From positions 1 to 23,988 of IMG/VR virus record IMGVR_UViG_3300046011_005547: a DNA stretch of 23,988 nucleotides, one strand, 5' to 3'. Under the pieces are notes generated by a model. That model was not told where the DNA came from, searched no databases, and was given only the letters and a program-made list of their open reading frames with translations. Shown here in pieces: positions 13,408 to 19,418 of the stretch. Position numbers and translations under genes: made by a program. Source of the DNA: a virus. Position 1 is the first letter of the stretch. Each line of letters starts with the position of its first letter.

Positions 13408-14045
13408 ACGCCGGCGAAAAAGCCGCGTGGCTCCAGTCCCGCTGCGGGAAGTTGTCCGCGTCGGTAATGGCGGACGCAATGGATATGACGAAAACCGGCA
13501 AACCCGGCGCTAAGCGAGTCGCGCTGCTCAAGCGGCTGATTGCCGAGCGCATGACCGGCGACACCATGCCGAACTTCGTCAGCGAGCGGATGCTGCGCGG
13601 TTTGGAGTTGGAGCCGCAAGGGAAATCCGAGTACGAACTGCGGACCGGCAACATGCTTCGTGCCGTCGGCTTTGTCGAGCACCCGACGATCCGCGACTTC
13701 GGCGCCACGTCGGATGCGCTGGTGACGATTGAGCGCGGCGCGGCTACCTTTGAAATGAAGGCGCCCGACACGCAGACGCATGTCGAATACCTAATGGCTG
13801 GCGCCGTCGTGCCCGAAAGATACCGCCCGCAGGTTCTCGCGCAATGCGCGTGCAATCAAGTCGAGCATGTTGTGTTCGTCAGTTACGACCCGCGCGTGCT
13901 GTCGGAGTCCAAGCGCCTGCACATCGTAGAGTGGACCCCCAAGCGCGAAGAAATCGAAGAAGTCGAGGAAGCCGCGCGCGGGTTTCTGCGCGAACTTGAA
14001 CAGTGGTGGGATTTGATCCACACCGAAGAAAAGGAACTTGCATGA
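13404..14045 (+). CDS. YqaJ/lambda-exonuclease-type recombination nuclease
   Basis: A 213-residue PD-(D/E)XK exonuclease that would resect DNA ends to give the ssDNA used by ERF. Motifs are LRGLELEPQGKSEYE (acidic cluster with E68 and E70), GATSDALV (D104), TFEMKAP (E117 and K119) and a QVLAQCACNQ helix matching the QxxxQ region. Length fits the family. The GTG start overlaps the ERF stop (GTGA), and the stop overlaps the next start (ATGA). Confidence 0.93.
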   Translation: MNAGEKAAWLQSRCGKLSASVMADAMDMTKTGKPGAKRVALLKRLIAERMTGDTMPNFVSERMLRGLELEPQGKSEYELRTGNMLRAVGFVEHPTIRDFGATSDALVTIERGAATFEMKAPDTQTHVEYLMAGAVVPERYRPQVLAQCACNQVEHVVFVSYDPRVLSESKRLHIVEWTPKREEIEEVEEAARGFLRELEQWWDLIHTEEKELA

Positions 14046-14290
14046 GCCAAGAATTCGACAACACCAACCGCGGCGCGCTGTTCAAGAACACGCGCAAAGA
14101 ATCCGACAAGCACCCGGATTACAAGGGCACGCTCAACGTCGGCGGTACGGACTATTGGCTGTCCGCGTGGCTGAAGACCAGCAAGACCGGCGAGAAGTAC
14201 TTGAGCGTGTCGGTGCAGGCGAAAGACGACGCGCAGCCCGCCAAGCCCTCGCGCGAGCCTGGCAGCGACGACGACGCGATTCCGTTTTAG
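14042..14290 (+). CDS. Small protein with SSB-like acidic C-terminal tip
   Basis: An 82-residue protein (MSQEFDNTNRGALFKNTRKE, then beta-rich GGTDYWLSAWLKTSKTGEKY). It ends in GSDDDAIPF, nearly the conserved tip DDDIPF of bacterial SSB, which recruits RecO, RecQ, exonuclease I and other partners. The N-terminal ~55 residues could form a small OB-like or novel ssDNA-binding fold. Its place next to ERF and exonuclease, with ATGA overlap, supports a role in recombination or replication, either as a mini-SSB or as a decoy for SSB-tip binding proteins. Confidence 0.75.
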   Translation: MSQEFDNTNRGALFKNTRKESDKHPDYKGTLNVGGTDYWLSAWLKTSKTGEKYLSVSVQAKDDAQPAKPSREPGSDDDAIPF

Positions 14291-14309
14291 CCCCGAGCGC
14301 ACGGCGGCC

Positions 14310-14981
14310 ATGCCGAACACATCCCGCCGCGATGCGCCCGCGGCGGGGCCGCGAGAAGTGATGCTTCATACGACATTTGCGCTGCTGCGCAAGCAGGGCG
14401 CCTGCGAGTCGGGATATCGAAAGCTGGCGCGCCATCTCGGCGGCGTCAAGGTCTACGGCCGCGACACGCCGATCCCGCTGTCGGCCGTGCTCGATGGCAA
14501 CGGCCTCGACGATGCGCTGTGGTGCCTGCGCGCGACAATTGAGCCGTGCGACAGGTTCGCGCGGCTGCTCGCGGTGCGGCTCGCACGGCAGGTGCAGCAT
14601 CTGATGCGCGACCCGCGCTCCGTCGCGGCATTGGATGTCGCGGAGCGGTATGCGCGGGGCGAGGCGACCGACGCCGAATTGAACGCTGCGAGTGCCGATG
14701 CGAGTGCCGCTGCGAGTGCAGCTGCGAGTGCCGCTGCGAGTGCAGCCGCGAAGGCCGCCGCGAGGAACGCCGCGTGGGCCGCCGCGTGGGCCGCCGCGAA
14801 GGCCGCCGCGTGGGACGCCGCGAGGGACGCCGCGTGGGCCGCTGCGAGGGCCGCTGCGAACGCTGCCGCACGGGCCGCCGCAAGGGACGCCGCGTGGGAC
14901 GCTGCGTGGGACGCTGCGGGGGGCGCAGCGTGGAACGCCCAGGCCGACATCCTGCGCGAGATGCTGTGGAATGAGCGATGA
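14310..14981 (+). CDS. Ala-rich tetrapeptide-repeat protein
   Basis: A 223-residue protein. Residues ~18-125 form a conserved-looking helical N-domain (LLRKQGACESGYRKLARHLG, then PLSAVLDGNGLDDALWCLRA and DVAERYARGEATDAEL). Residues 126-209 are 21 tetrapeptide repeats of the form AA[S/W/K/R/N][A/D/N], a likely continuous helix with a Trp/charged stripe. The short C-terminus is QADILREMLWNER. Similar Ala/Trp-repeat proteins occur in phages and near bacterial toxin-immunity loci, so an immunity or anti-host function is possible but unproven. The start is uncertain: ATG 14310 or ATG 14361, neither with a strong ribosome binding site. Its stop overlaps the next ATG (ATGA). Confidence 0.75.
   Translation: MPNTSRRDAPAAGPREVMLHTTFALLRKQGACESGYRKLARHLGGVKVYGRDTPIPLSAVLDGNGLDDALWCLRATIEPCDRFARLLAVRLARQVQHLMRDPRSVAALDVAERYARGEATDAELNAASADASAAASAAASAAASAAAKAAARNAAWAAAWAAAKAAAWDAARDAAWAAARAAANAAARAAARDAAWDAAWDAAGGAAWNAQADILREMLWNER
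14685..14936 (+). repeat. 21 tandem copies of a 12-bp unit inside the Ala-rich gene
   Basis: Exactly 21 units of 12 bases (252 bp) with consensus GCNGCGNGGGNC. The first five are GCTGCGAGTGCC-like and the later ones GCCGCGTGGGCC-like, so two subfamilies are visible. Units encode four residues each, so gain or loss keeps the frame. Confidence 0.9.
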
Positions 14982-15268
14982 GCGGCGGGGCGATGAACTA
15001 TCTGTACCGCCGGCTGGAGGACGCAATTTTCGACACCAGCACCGCCGAGCGTCGGGCGTTCCGAGAGCATCTGTCGAAGGTCGCCAAGGCGCTGCACGAC
15101 ATCGAGTGGGTCGACTCGGGCGACAGTGTGCCGGGCGATGAGAACGCTGCGATCCGGGCGTGCGTCGGCGATGCGGCCGTGCTGGAGGCCGCCATCGACC
15201 GGGCGCATGAGGCGCACCGAGATCTGACTCGAGAGCTGGAGCGGGCGTGCCGGGGGCGGCCGACGTGA
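14978..15268 (+). CDS. Hypothetical helical early protein
   Basis: A 96-residue protein (MSGGAMNYLYRRLEDAIFDT). The ATG overlaps the previous stop (ATGA); an internal Met at residue 6 (MNYLYRR) is an alternative start. The sequence is helical and charged (TAERRAFREHLSKVAKALHD, later AVLEAAIDRAHEAHRDLTRE). The family is not recognised. The stop overlaps the DUF4224-like start (GTGA). Confidence 0.75.
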   Translation: MSGGAMNYLYRRLEDAIFDTSTAERRAFREHLSKVAKALHDIEWVDSGDSVPGDENAAIRACVGDAAVLEAAIDRAHEAHRDLTRELERACRGRPT

Positions 15269-15357
15269 TCCTGACCACCGCCGACCTCGCCGCCCTCACC
15301 GCGCGGAAGCGGCCGAGCGCGCAGCGGAGGGTCGATGCTATGGAGATGCACAGATGA
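15265..15357 (+). CDS. DUF4224-like mini-protein (short)
   Basis: A 30-residue ORF, VILTTADLAALTARKRPSAQ followed by RRVDAMEMHR. The core LT..DLAALT.RKRPSAQ matches the start of DUF4224-type phage proteins (usually about 45-70 residues, often next to integrase/excisionase), but the C-terminal half is missing. GTGA and ATGA overlaps at both ends support translation. It may be a truncated but still expressed form. Confidence 0.6.
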   Translation: MILTTADLAALTARKRPSAQRRVDAMEMHR

Positions 15358-15590
15358 GCTTTCTCGCGCACGCGTACCTGATCGAGCGGTACGGCCTGCG
15401 GCTGTCGCTGGACGACCTCGGGCGGGAACTGTCGATGACGCCAGGCGCGATCCGCAACCAGATCAGCGAGGGTCGATTTCCGATCCCGACGTATCTGGAT
15501 CAGGGTCGCCGCTGGGCGGACCATCGGGACGTGGCCGAGCATCTAGACCGGATGCGCGCACAGGCGAAGTCGTCAGCGACTCTGGCCTGA
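15354..15590 (+). CDS. Excisionase-like HTH protein
   Basis: A 78-residue protein (MSFLAHAYLIERYGLRLSLD). The HTH region LDDLGRELSMTPGAIRNQIS followed by RFPIPTYLDQGRRWADHRDV is the AlpA/MerR-like winged-helix pattern of phage excisionases and PrtN-type regulators. The end of the rightward recombination operon, close to int, is where xis is expected. The last 128 bases are overlapped antisense by the HNH gene's 3' end. It is most likely Xis; a transcriptional regulator is the alternative. Confidence 0.72.
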   Translation: MSFLAHAYLIERYGLRLSLDDLGRELSMTPGAIRNQISEGRFPIPTYLDQGRRWADHRDVAEHLDRMRAQAKSSATLA

Positions 15591-16200
15591 GGTTCGGGAA
15601 GGCCCGCTCCGCGGTCCATCCGTATCGGAACATACGCGCGTGCGCGGTCGCGCGCTTGACGCCAGAGACTCGGACCAAGTCGATGAACGGAACGCGGACG
15701 CCGTGGAACTGCACGTAGATGGTTCTCGTCGTGTTCGCGTACTGCGCGGCCTTCGACGCCCATCGACAGTTGCCCGGCTCATACCCCCTGGCGTTGTCGA
15801 TGCGGTCCAGCGTGGCGCCGGCCGGCGGATCACCCATGTCTTCGAAGAACGCTTCAAACCGTTCCCATCGCTCACAGACGGTGATGCCGCGGCCACGGTA
15901 GTCGGTCCAGCGCGATCCGTAACGGCATCGACGGCGCATCGAAAGCCACGAGCGCCACGCCGGCGACTTCGCTTTGCCATGCCTCAGCGTTCCGCGCGCC
16001 TGCTGCTCGCGCATCGCGCACCCGCACGACGTCGTGTGCCCGTAGCGGACCTGTGTCGCCGCCGCTTCGCGCTCTTGCCCGCAGTCGCAGCGGAACAGCC
16101 AGATTGCTCGCCGCCTCTCGTCAACGCGGGTCAACGTCAGCGCCGTCAGGCGGTTGAACTTCTGGCCCGCGATGTCCTTGGTTCGGCTCGGGTGTGGCAT
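15463..16200 (-). CDS. HNH homing-type endonuclease with zinc ribbon
   Basis: A 245-codon frame. N-terminal DIAGQKFNRLTAL (residues 9-21) is typical of phage HNH homing proteins. A zinc ribbon follows, with C38, C40, C59 and C61. The HNH core is YRGRGITVCERWERF to LDRIDNARGY and GNCRW (residues 101-147). A C-terminal NUMOD-like HTH ends near AERAFPN (residue 203). The remaining 42 residues (SGLDARPRPDGPPSGDPDPD-type) are antisense of the xis gene and look spurious; residue 203 ends at 15592, just beside the xis stop. No good ribosome binding site is visible. It probably entered as a mobile homing gene between xis and int. Confidence 0.8.
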   Translation of the reverse strand: MPHPSRTKDIAGQKFNRLTALTLTRVDERRRAIWLFRCDCGQEREAAATQVRYGHTTSCGCAMREQQARGTLRHGKAKSPAWRSWLSMRRRCRYGSRWTDYRGRGITVCERWERFEAFFEDMGDPPAGATLDRIDNARGYEPGNCRWASKAAQYANTTRTIYVQFHGVRVPFIDLVRVSGVKRATAHARMFRYGWTAERAFPNLRPESLTTSPVRASGLDARPRPDGPPSGDPDPDTSGSEIDPR

Positions 16201-17221
16201 TCGTGGTCGGACGGGATGGGTGAGGCCCTAAGTGTACCGCCTCAGGTCGCAGGTTTGTGTATCGTTGGAGATTCGACCACTTTCGATGCCCGGTCACGAG
16301 CGCCGCCTGCGCGATGTCGTAGCCCTGCTCGAAAAGCCGCGACGTGCCCTCGTGCCGCAGATCGTGGAAGTGCAGATCGGCGATGCCGAGCGCGTCGCAC
16401 GCAGCCTTGAACTGATCGCTGACCCACTCGGGCGCCACCGGAAAGATGCGGTCATCCACTCGCGGCTGTCGGTCGATGAGCGCGAGAGCGTCACCGAGCA
16501 GCGGGCACCACTGGTGATTGCCGGTCGTGCGCCGCGGATGCTTCCGATCCCGGATCAGCACCAGCCGCCGCTCTCGGTCCACGTCGCCCCACTGGATACG
16601 CACGAGCTCGCCGCGGCGCATCGTCGTGAGCAGCGCCAGGCGGATCAGGTCGCCGAGCACCGGGTGCGCTGCGGCCAGCAAGCGCGCCACCTCGTCATCG
16701 CTCGGCCGCCGCTCGCGCTGGTTCGTCGGGCCGACAAGCCCGCTGTACTCCAGCAGCGGCCGGGCCGGCGTCACCACGTCGGGCAACGGCCGGTGCAGCC
16801 ACGTGCCGGCGTGCCGCAGCACCGTGCCGAGCTTGCTCACCTCCATCGCAATCGTGGCCGGGCCGGCGCCCTCGTCCATGCGGCTGCGCGCCCAGGTCGC
16901 CAGCACCTGCGGCGTTACGCGATCGACCGGCGTCGGCCCGAGCCCTTCGTCCAGGTGTCGCAGCATGTAGTGCTCGGTCGATCCGGCGCGGATTGGCCGC
17001 TGGCCGGTGTCGCGCAGTTCCCGGAACGCCTCGACCGCCTGCCGCACCGTCAGCCCGCCGCCGACCTCCGGCGCCTTGCCCTGCTCGATGTCGGCCTCGA
17101 CGCGGCGCGCCCACTGCTCGGCGAGCCGGCGCGTCGTGAAGGTCCGGGTGATAGGTTTGTGGCCCTTGCGGCGCACCTGCGCTCGCCAGGCCCGCGGCCC
17201 CGTCTGGATGATGGACGCCAT
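16121..17221 (-). CDS. int: Tyrosine integrase
   Basis: A 366-residue site-specific recombinase. An N-terminal arm-binding-like domain (MASIIQTGPRAWRAQVRRKG) and a core-binding domain (to ~165) are followed by a catalytic domain with R202 (TTMRRGEL), K227, H286-x-x-R289 (HDLRHEG), H312 (TGHRKW) and the nucleophile Y321 (RYTNL). The natural end is expected near residue 332; the last 34 residues are low complexity and run, in another frame, into the start of the HNH gene, overlapping it by 80 bases. The ribosome binding site is weak (GGGG about 9 bases upstream). It faces away from the attP-like region, as usual. Confidence 0.94.
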   Translation of the reverse strand: MASIIQTGPRAWRAQVRRKGHKPITRTFTTRRLAEQWARRVEADIEQGKAPEVGGGLTVRQAVEAFRELRDTGQRPIRAGSTEHYMLRHLDEGLGPTPVDRVTPQVLATWARSRMDEGAGPATIAMEVSKLGTVLRHAGTWLHRPLPDVVTPARPLLEYSGLVGPTNQRERRPSDDEVARLLAAAHPVLGDLIRLALLTTMRRGELVRIQWGDVDRERRLVLIRDRKHPRRTTGNHQWCPLLGDALALIDRQPRVDDRIFPVAPEWVSDQFKAACDALGIADLHFHDLRHEGTSRLFEQGYDIAQAALVTGHRKWSNLQRYTNLRPEAVHLGPHPSRPTTNATPEPNQGHRGPEVQPPDGADVDPR

Positions 17222-17224
17222 GCC

Positions 17225-17265
17225 GTAGCACCCCGCTGCATCGGTAGCACGCCCGGCCGTAGCAC
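17225..17265. repeat. Three GTAGCAC direct repeats upstream of int
   Basis: GTAGCAC occurs at 17225-17231, 17244-17250 and 17259-17265, with a partial GTAGC at 17267 and an ATAGCAC near 17407. Such short direct repeats next to int are typical of integrase arm-type or excisionase sites, or an int autoregulatory operator. Confidence 0.5.
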
Positions 17266-17336
17266 TGTAGCGGGCCGACGTGACGGCGGATGGTAGCCGA
17301 TGGCGCAGAATGACGGTATCGGAGCCCGAGCGGTGG

Positions 17337-17370
17337 TAGAATTGCCGGTATGCCTCCGTAGCTCAGTGGG
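17337..17370 (+). other. attP candidate: tRNA 5'-end-like sequence with upstream TAGAAT
   Basis: GCCTCCGTAGCTCAGTGGG (17352-17370) looks like the acceptor and D-arm start of a tRNA, preceded at 17337-17342 by TAGAAT, a -10-like box. No D-arm 3' side, anticodon arm or T-arm follows, so it is not a complete tRNA. It lies between int and the first gene on the other side, where the attachment core is expected. The identity with a host tRNA is not verified, and CCGTAGC also resembles the nearby direct repeats. Confidence 0.35.
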
Positions 17371-17425
17371 TGCATGCCCAGCATCCATGCGGCTTCTCGG
17401 GGCGCGATAGCACGGCGGAGCGCAC

Positions 17426-17944
17426 ATGCCTGATCCCACGACGCAAGCAGAAGATGACCGCACCCCGCGCGAGCGGTGGTTCACGTACGCGCTCGACCTG
17501 GAGCGCATCCCGCTCGATGAACGACTGGTGCGGCTGTCGGACGTCCCGGCCGACGATCCGCGGCGGCTGACCCCGTGCGTCTACATGCACATCCTAGACG
17601 GCCAGTTGATGTACGTCGGCCAGACGGTCGACCCGGAGTACCGGCGCCGCACCCACGCAGCGACGAGAGAGTGGGACGAGGAGTACGTGCTGCTCGTGCC
17701 GGACGACATGTTGGACTGGTGCTGCAAGTCGTGGCTTAACTCGGTCGAGTCGGCCTTGATCCACCACCTGAACCCGCCGTACAACGCCCGCCACTGGAAC
17801 GCGGGAGAGAGCACCGGTCACGTGTTCGATCACGTGCGACTGCGCGGGTTCGCCTTGCCGGACGGCATCACGGTCGGGCGGCGGCACGTGCCGATTGTGC
17901 GCGGCCCCTGTATGGCGCCGGCGACCGACCCGCCCGCCGCATGA
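17426..17944 (+). CDS. GIY-YIG nuclease-like protein
   Basis: A 172-residue protein. Residues 51-120 carry the GIY-YIG pattern: V52-Y53-M54 for GIY, Y63-V64-G65 for YIG, then R73/R74 and H77, E108 in SVESALIHHLNPPYN (residues 106-120) and N120. The key catalytic Tyr, Arg, Glu and Asn equivalents appear present. The N-terminal 45 residues and the C-terminal tail have no recognised domain. A GGAG site lies five bases before the ATG. It stands alone on the plus strand between attP and the end of the late operon, a usual place for lysogenic-conversion or moron genes. Roles may include homing, defence against other phages or host restriction; none is proven. Confidence 0.8.
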   Translation: MPDPTTQAEDDRTPRERWFTYALDLERIPLDERLVRLSDVPADDPRRLTPCVYMHILDGQLMYVGQTVDPEYRRRTHAATREWDEEYVLLVPDDMLDWCCKSWLNSVESALIHHLNPPYNARHWNAGESTGHVFDHVRLRGFALPDGITVGRRHVPIVRGPCMAPATDPPAA

Positions 17945-17966
17945 ACGCTCGGTCCGCGGGCCGCGG

Positions 17967-18042
17967 CTGTCCAATACGCTGCCTACAGATGAGGCACGAT
18001 TCCGCCGGGATTGGCGGGGTGCGGCAGGCTAGTATTGGACAG
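17967..18042. other. Long imperfect hairpin element (about 25 bp paired)
   Basis: An 11-base perfect outer stem (CTGTCCAATAC at 17967-17977 with GTATTGGACAG at 18032-18042) continues as CTGCC/GGCAG, a 10-base one-sided bulge (17984-17993), GCAC/GTGC and CCGCC/GGCGG with a 6-base loop. It follows the GIY-YIG stop by 22 bases. No T-run follows, so it is not a simple terminator. Smaller stems follow at 18048-18080 (GCAGG/CCTGC) and 18083-18109 (ACCCGC/GCGGGT). It could be a structured RNA or a recombination/protein-binding DNA element. Confidence 0.65.
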
Positions 18043-18126
18043 ACACAGCAGGTGATGGAGGCTTATCTAGGCCACCCTGCAAACCCGCATGGCTGCGCGG
18101 TGCGCGGGTGTCCGGTCCAAGGCTGA

Positions 18127-18175
18127 CCAAATTTCGCCGCGCGGCGAAATTTGGCGGTTTGGCAAATTCTCCAAA
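18127..18175. terminator. Bidirectional terminator-like palindromes
   Basis: 18127-18154 is a perfect 28-base palindrome with 14-base arms and no unpaired centre (arm CCAAATTTCGCCGC). A second hairpin, TTTGG/CCAAA with an 8-base loop, lies at 18158-18175. They sit between the plus-strand GIY-YIG gene and the minus-strand late operon, which ends at 18184, so a shared terminator is the simplest reading. The U-tract is short, so efficiency is uncertain. Confidence 0.6.
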
Positions 18176-18183
18176 GTTTCGCG

Positions 18184-19137
18184 CTAGACCTCGATCACCT
18201 GGCCGCGGAACTCGACTTGGCCCTCGTCCATCACATGCACAAGCTCCGGCCAGAGCAGGCGCCGCTTGCAGTACGTCAACACCGCAAAGCCGGACCGCCA
18301 GTCCACCGGGTTGAGCTCGGTATAGCCGAACTGGTCGCCGTACGGGTCCGCGAGCGTCCCGGTGTCGACCCCGTACCGCGTGCCGTTGTAGTCGGTGAGC
18401 GGCGAAACCCGAAGCGAATGTAGGTGGCCCGTAACCGTCGTCATCCCGGCCTGCAGCGTGTTGTTCCTGACCGCGTGGATGCCACCACGGTAGCGGTGCT
18501 TGATCACCGTCGTCTCGTTGACGAACAGCGCCATGCAGTGCTTCCAGGCCGGAAAATGATGCGACAGGCTGAAGCCCTGCACGCCTTCGTACTGCGGCGA
18601 CTGCGCGGACAATGCCGTTTCGAACCGCATGCAGTGGTTCCCACGCGTCCACACCAGCAACGCGCCGCCCGCCGCGGCTTCGATCTCTGCCAGCCGCTCC
18701 TCGACCGCTCGCAGTTCCTGCACGACGCTCGGGCGCTTCTCCCACTCGATGCGGCCGTGCCGGCTGTTGCTGGCACCGTCGAACACGTCGCCGTTCAGCA
18801 CCACGACCCTCGGCCGCATCTCCGCGCACATGCGCACGAACGCGCGGTGCGCGGTGCTGATGATGCCGGGCCAGTAGTGGCAGTCGGAGCCCACTAGCAC
18901 CACGCCGTCGTCTACCGTGGCGTCCAGCCGCCCTTGCGGGCGCACGGCGTACAGCGTCTTTGCAGCGGGCGCCATCGTCGGCCGGCCGACTGGCAGCGGC
19001 GGGATGCCGATCTTGCGCATGCGGGACACGAGCGCGCGCGTGGACATGCCGATTGCCGCGGACATGCGCGTGGGCGAGCCGCCGTGCTCCTTGTGGAGCG
19101 CTACCAGATCGGCGTCGGTGACTTTGCGTTCTGCCAT
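18184..19137 (-). CDS. Calcineurin-like metallophosphoesterase with N-terminal HTH
   Basis: A 317-residue protein. Residues 5-45 look like a homeodomain/HTH (DADLVALHKEHGGSPTRMSA, then AIGMSTRALVSRMRK). The catalytic domain has SDCHYW (D85, H87), NGDVFDG (G116-D117), RGNHCM (G166-N167-H168) and a later GHLHS, the two-metal site of calcineurin-like phosphatases and nucleases. The ATG at 19135-19137 or a GTG one codon earlier is the start; the latter overlaps the preceding stop. It is the last gene of the late operon before the terminator palindromes. The substrate is unknown; phage members may act on DNA ends or nucleotides. Confidence 0.88.
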   Translation of the reverse strand: MAERKVTDADLVALHKEHGGSPTRMSAAIGMSTRALVSRMRKIGIPPLPVGRPTMAPAAKTLYAVRPQGRLDATVDDGVVLVGSDCHYWPGIISTAHRAFVRMCAEMRPRVVVLNGDVFDGASNSRHGRIEWEKRPSVVQELRAVEERLAEIEAAAGGALLVWTRGNHCMRFETALSAQSPQYEGVQGFSLSHHFPAWKHCMALFVNETTVIKHRYRGGIHAVRNNTLQAGMTTVTGHLHSLRVSPLTDYNGTRYGVDTGTLADPYGDQFGYTELNPVDWRSGFAVLTYCKRRLLWPELVHVMDEGQVEFRGQVIEV

Positions 19138-19418
19138 CACGCGCCCCCGAGCGGACCGCCAACGGCGAGCGATTCGATCGTCTGCACCATCGCGCGCGGG
19201 ATGTTGACGACGTGCGCGTGCTGCCCGTGCGTGAGCGTCTGCGTCAGTTGCACGAAATGGTCGTCCGCGTGAGTCAGGTAGCCGACGCTTACGCAGACGT
19301 GCCCGCGCACGGTCGGGCGCTTTGGCGCGCCGTCCTGCCAGTGGTCCGCGGCGGACATGGATGCGTCTAGCCAGCTAACGCGGGCGATGGGCGGCGGGGT
19401 GGCCTTGCGCTTCGTCAC
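19137..19418 (-). CDS. Hypothetical late protein
   Basis: A 93-residue protein from a GTG at 19416-19418 (read MTKRKATPPPIARVSWLDAS) that overlaps the previous stop as GTGA and has a GGGGG string six bases upstream; a GTG five codons earlier is possible. The C-terminal part (LTHGQHAHVVNIPRAMVQTI) is beta- and His-rich. No signal peptide or membrane segment is seen. It belongs to the region after the lysis genes, and the function is unknown. Confidence 0.7.
   Translation of the reverse strand: MTKRKATPPPIARVSWLDASMSAADHWQDGAPKRPTVRGHVCVSVGYLTHADDHFVQLTQTLTHGQHAHVVNIPRAMVQTIESLAVGGPLGGA

Noticed and set aside
14133-15542. 469-codon minus-strand frame rich in Arg, Gly, Pro and Ser repeats
   Set aside because: It is antisense to the 12-bp repeat array and to the well-tiled plus-strand genes; the repeats are a mirror of the Ala-rich coding sequence.
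16232-17296. 354-codon plus-strand frame
   Set aside because: Fully antisense to the integrase, which has intact catalytic residues; Arg/His/Pro-rich composition is typical of a shadow frame.
17352-17424. Complete tRNA gene of about 73 bases
   Set aside because: The 5' part fits, but no D-arm closure, anticodon arm or T-arm can be drawn, and the apparent 3' acceptor match is the ribosome binding site of the next gene.
17967-18042. Integron attC site
   Set aside because: The outer arms nearly match the RYYYAAC/GTTRRRY boxes and the fold is bulged, but the essential AAC/GTT crossover base is changed and there is no integron integrase or cassette array.
17941-18126. 61-codon plus-strand ORF after the GIY-YIG gene
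   Set aside because: It begins with an ATGA overlap but runs through the structured hairpins and has no protein-like pattern or known motif.
18127-18154. Protelomerase (hairpin telomere) site
   Set aside because: A perfect palindrome with a GC-rich centre invites the comparison, but it is shorter than known sites, there is no protelomerase gene, and an ordinary integrase is present.
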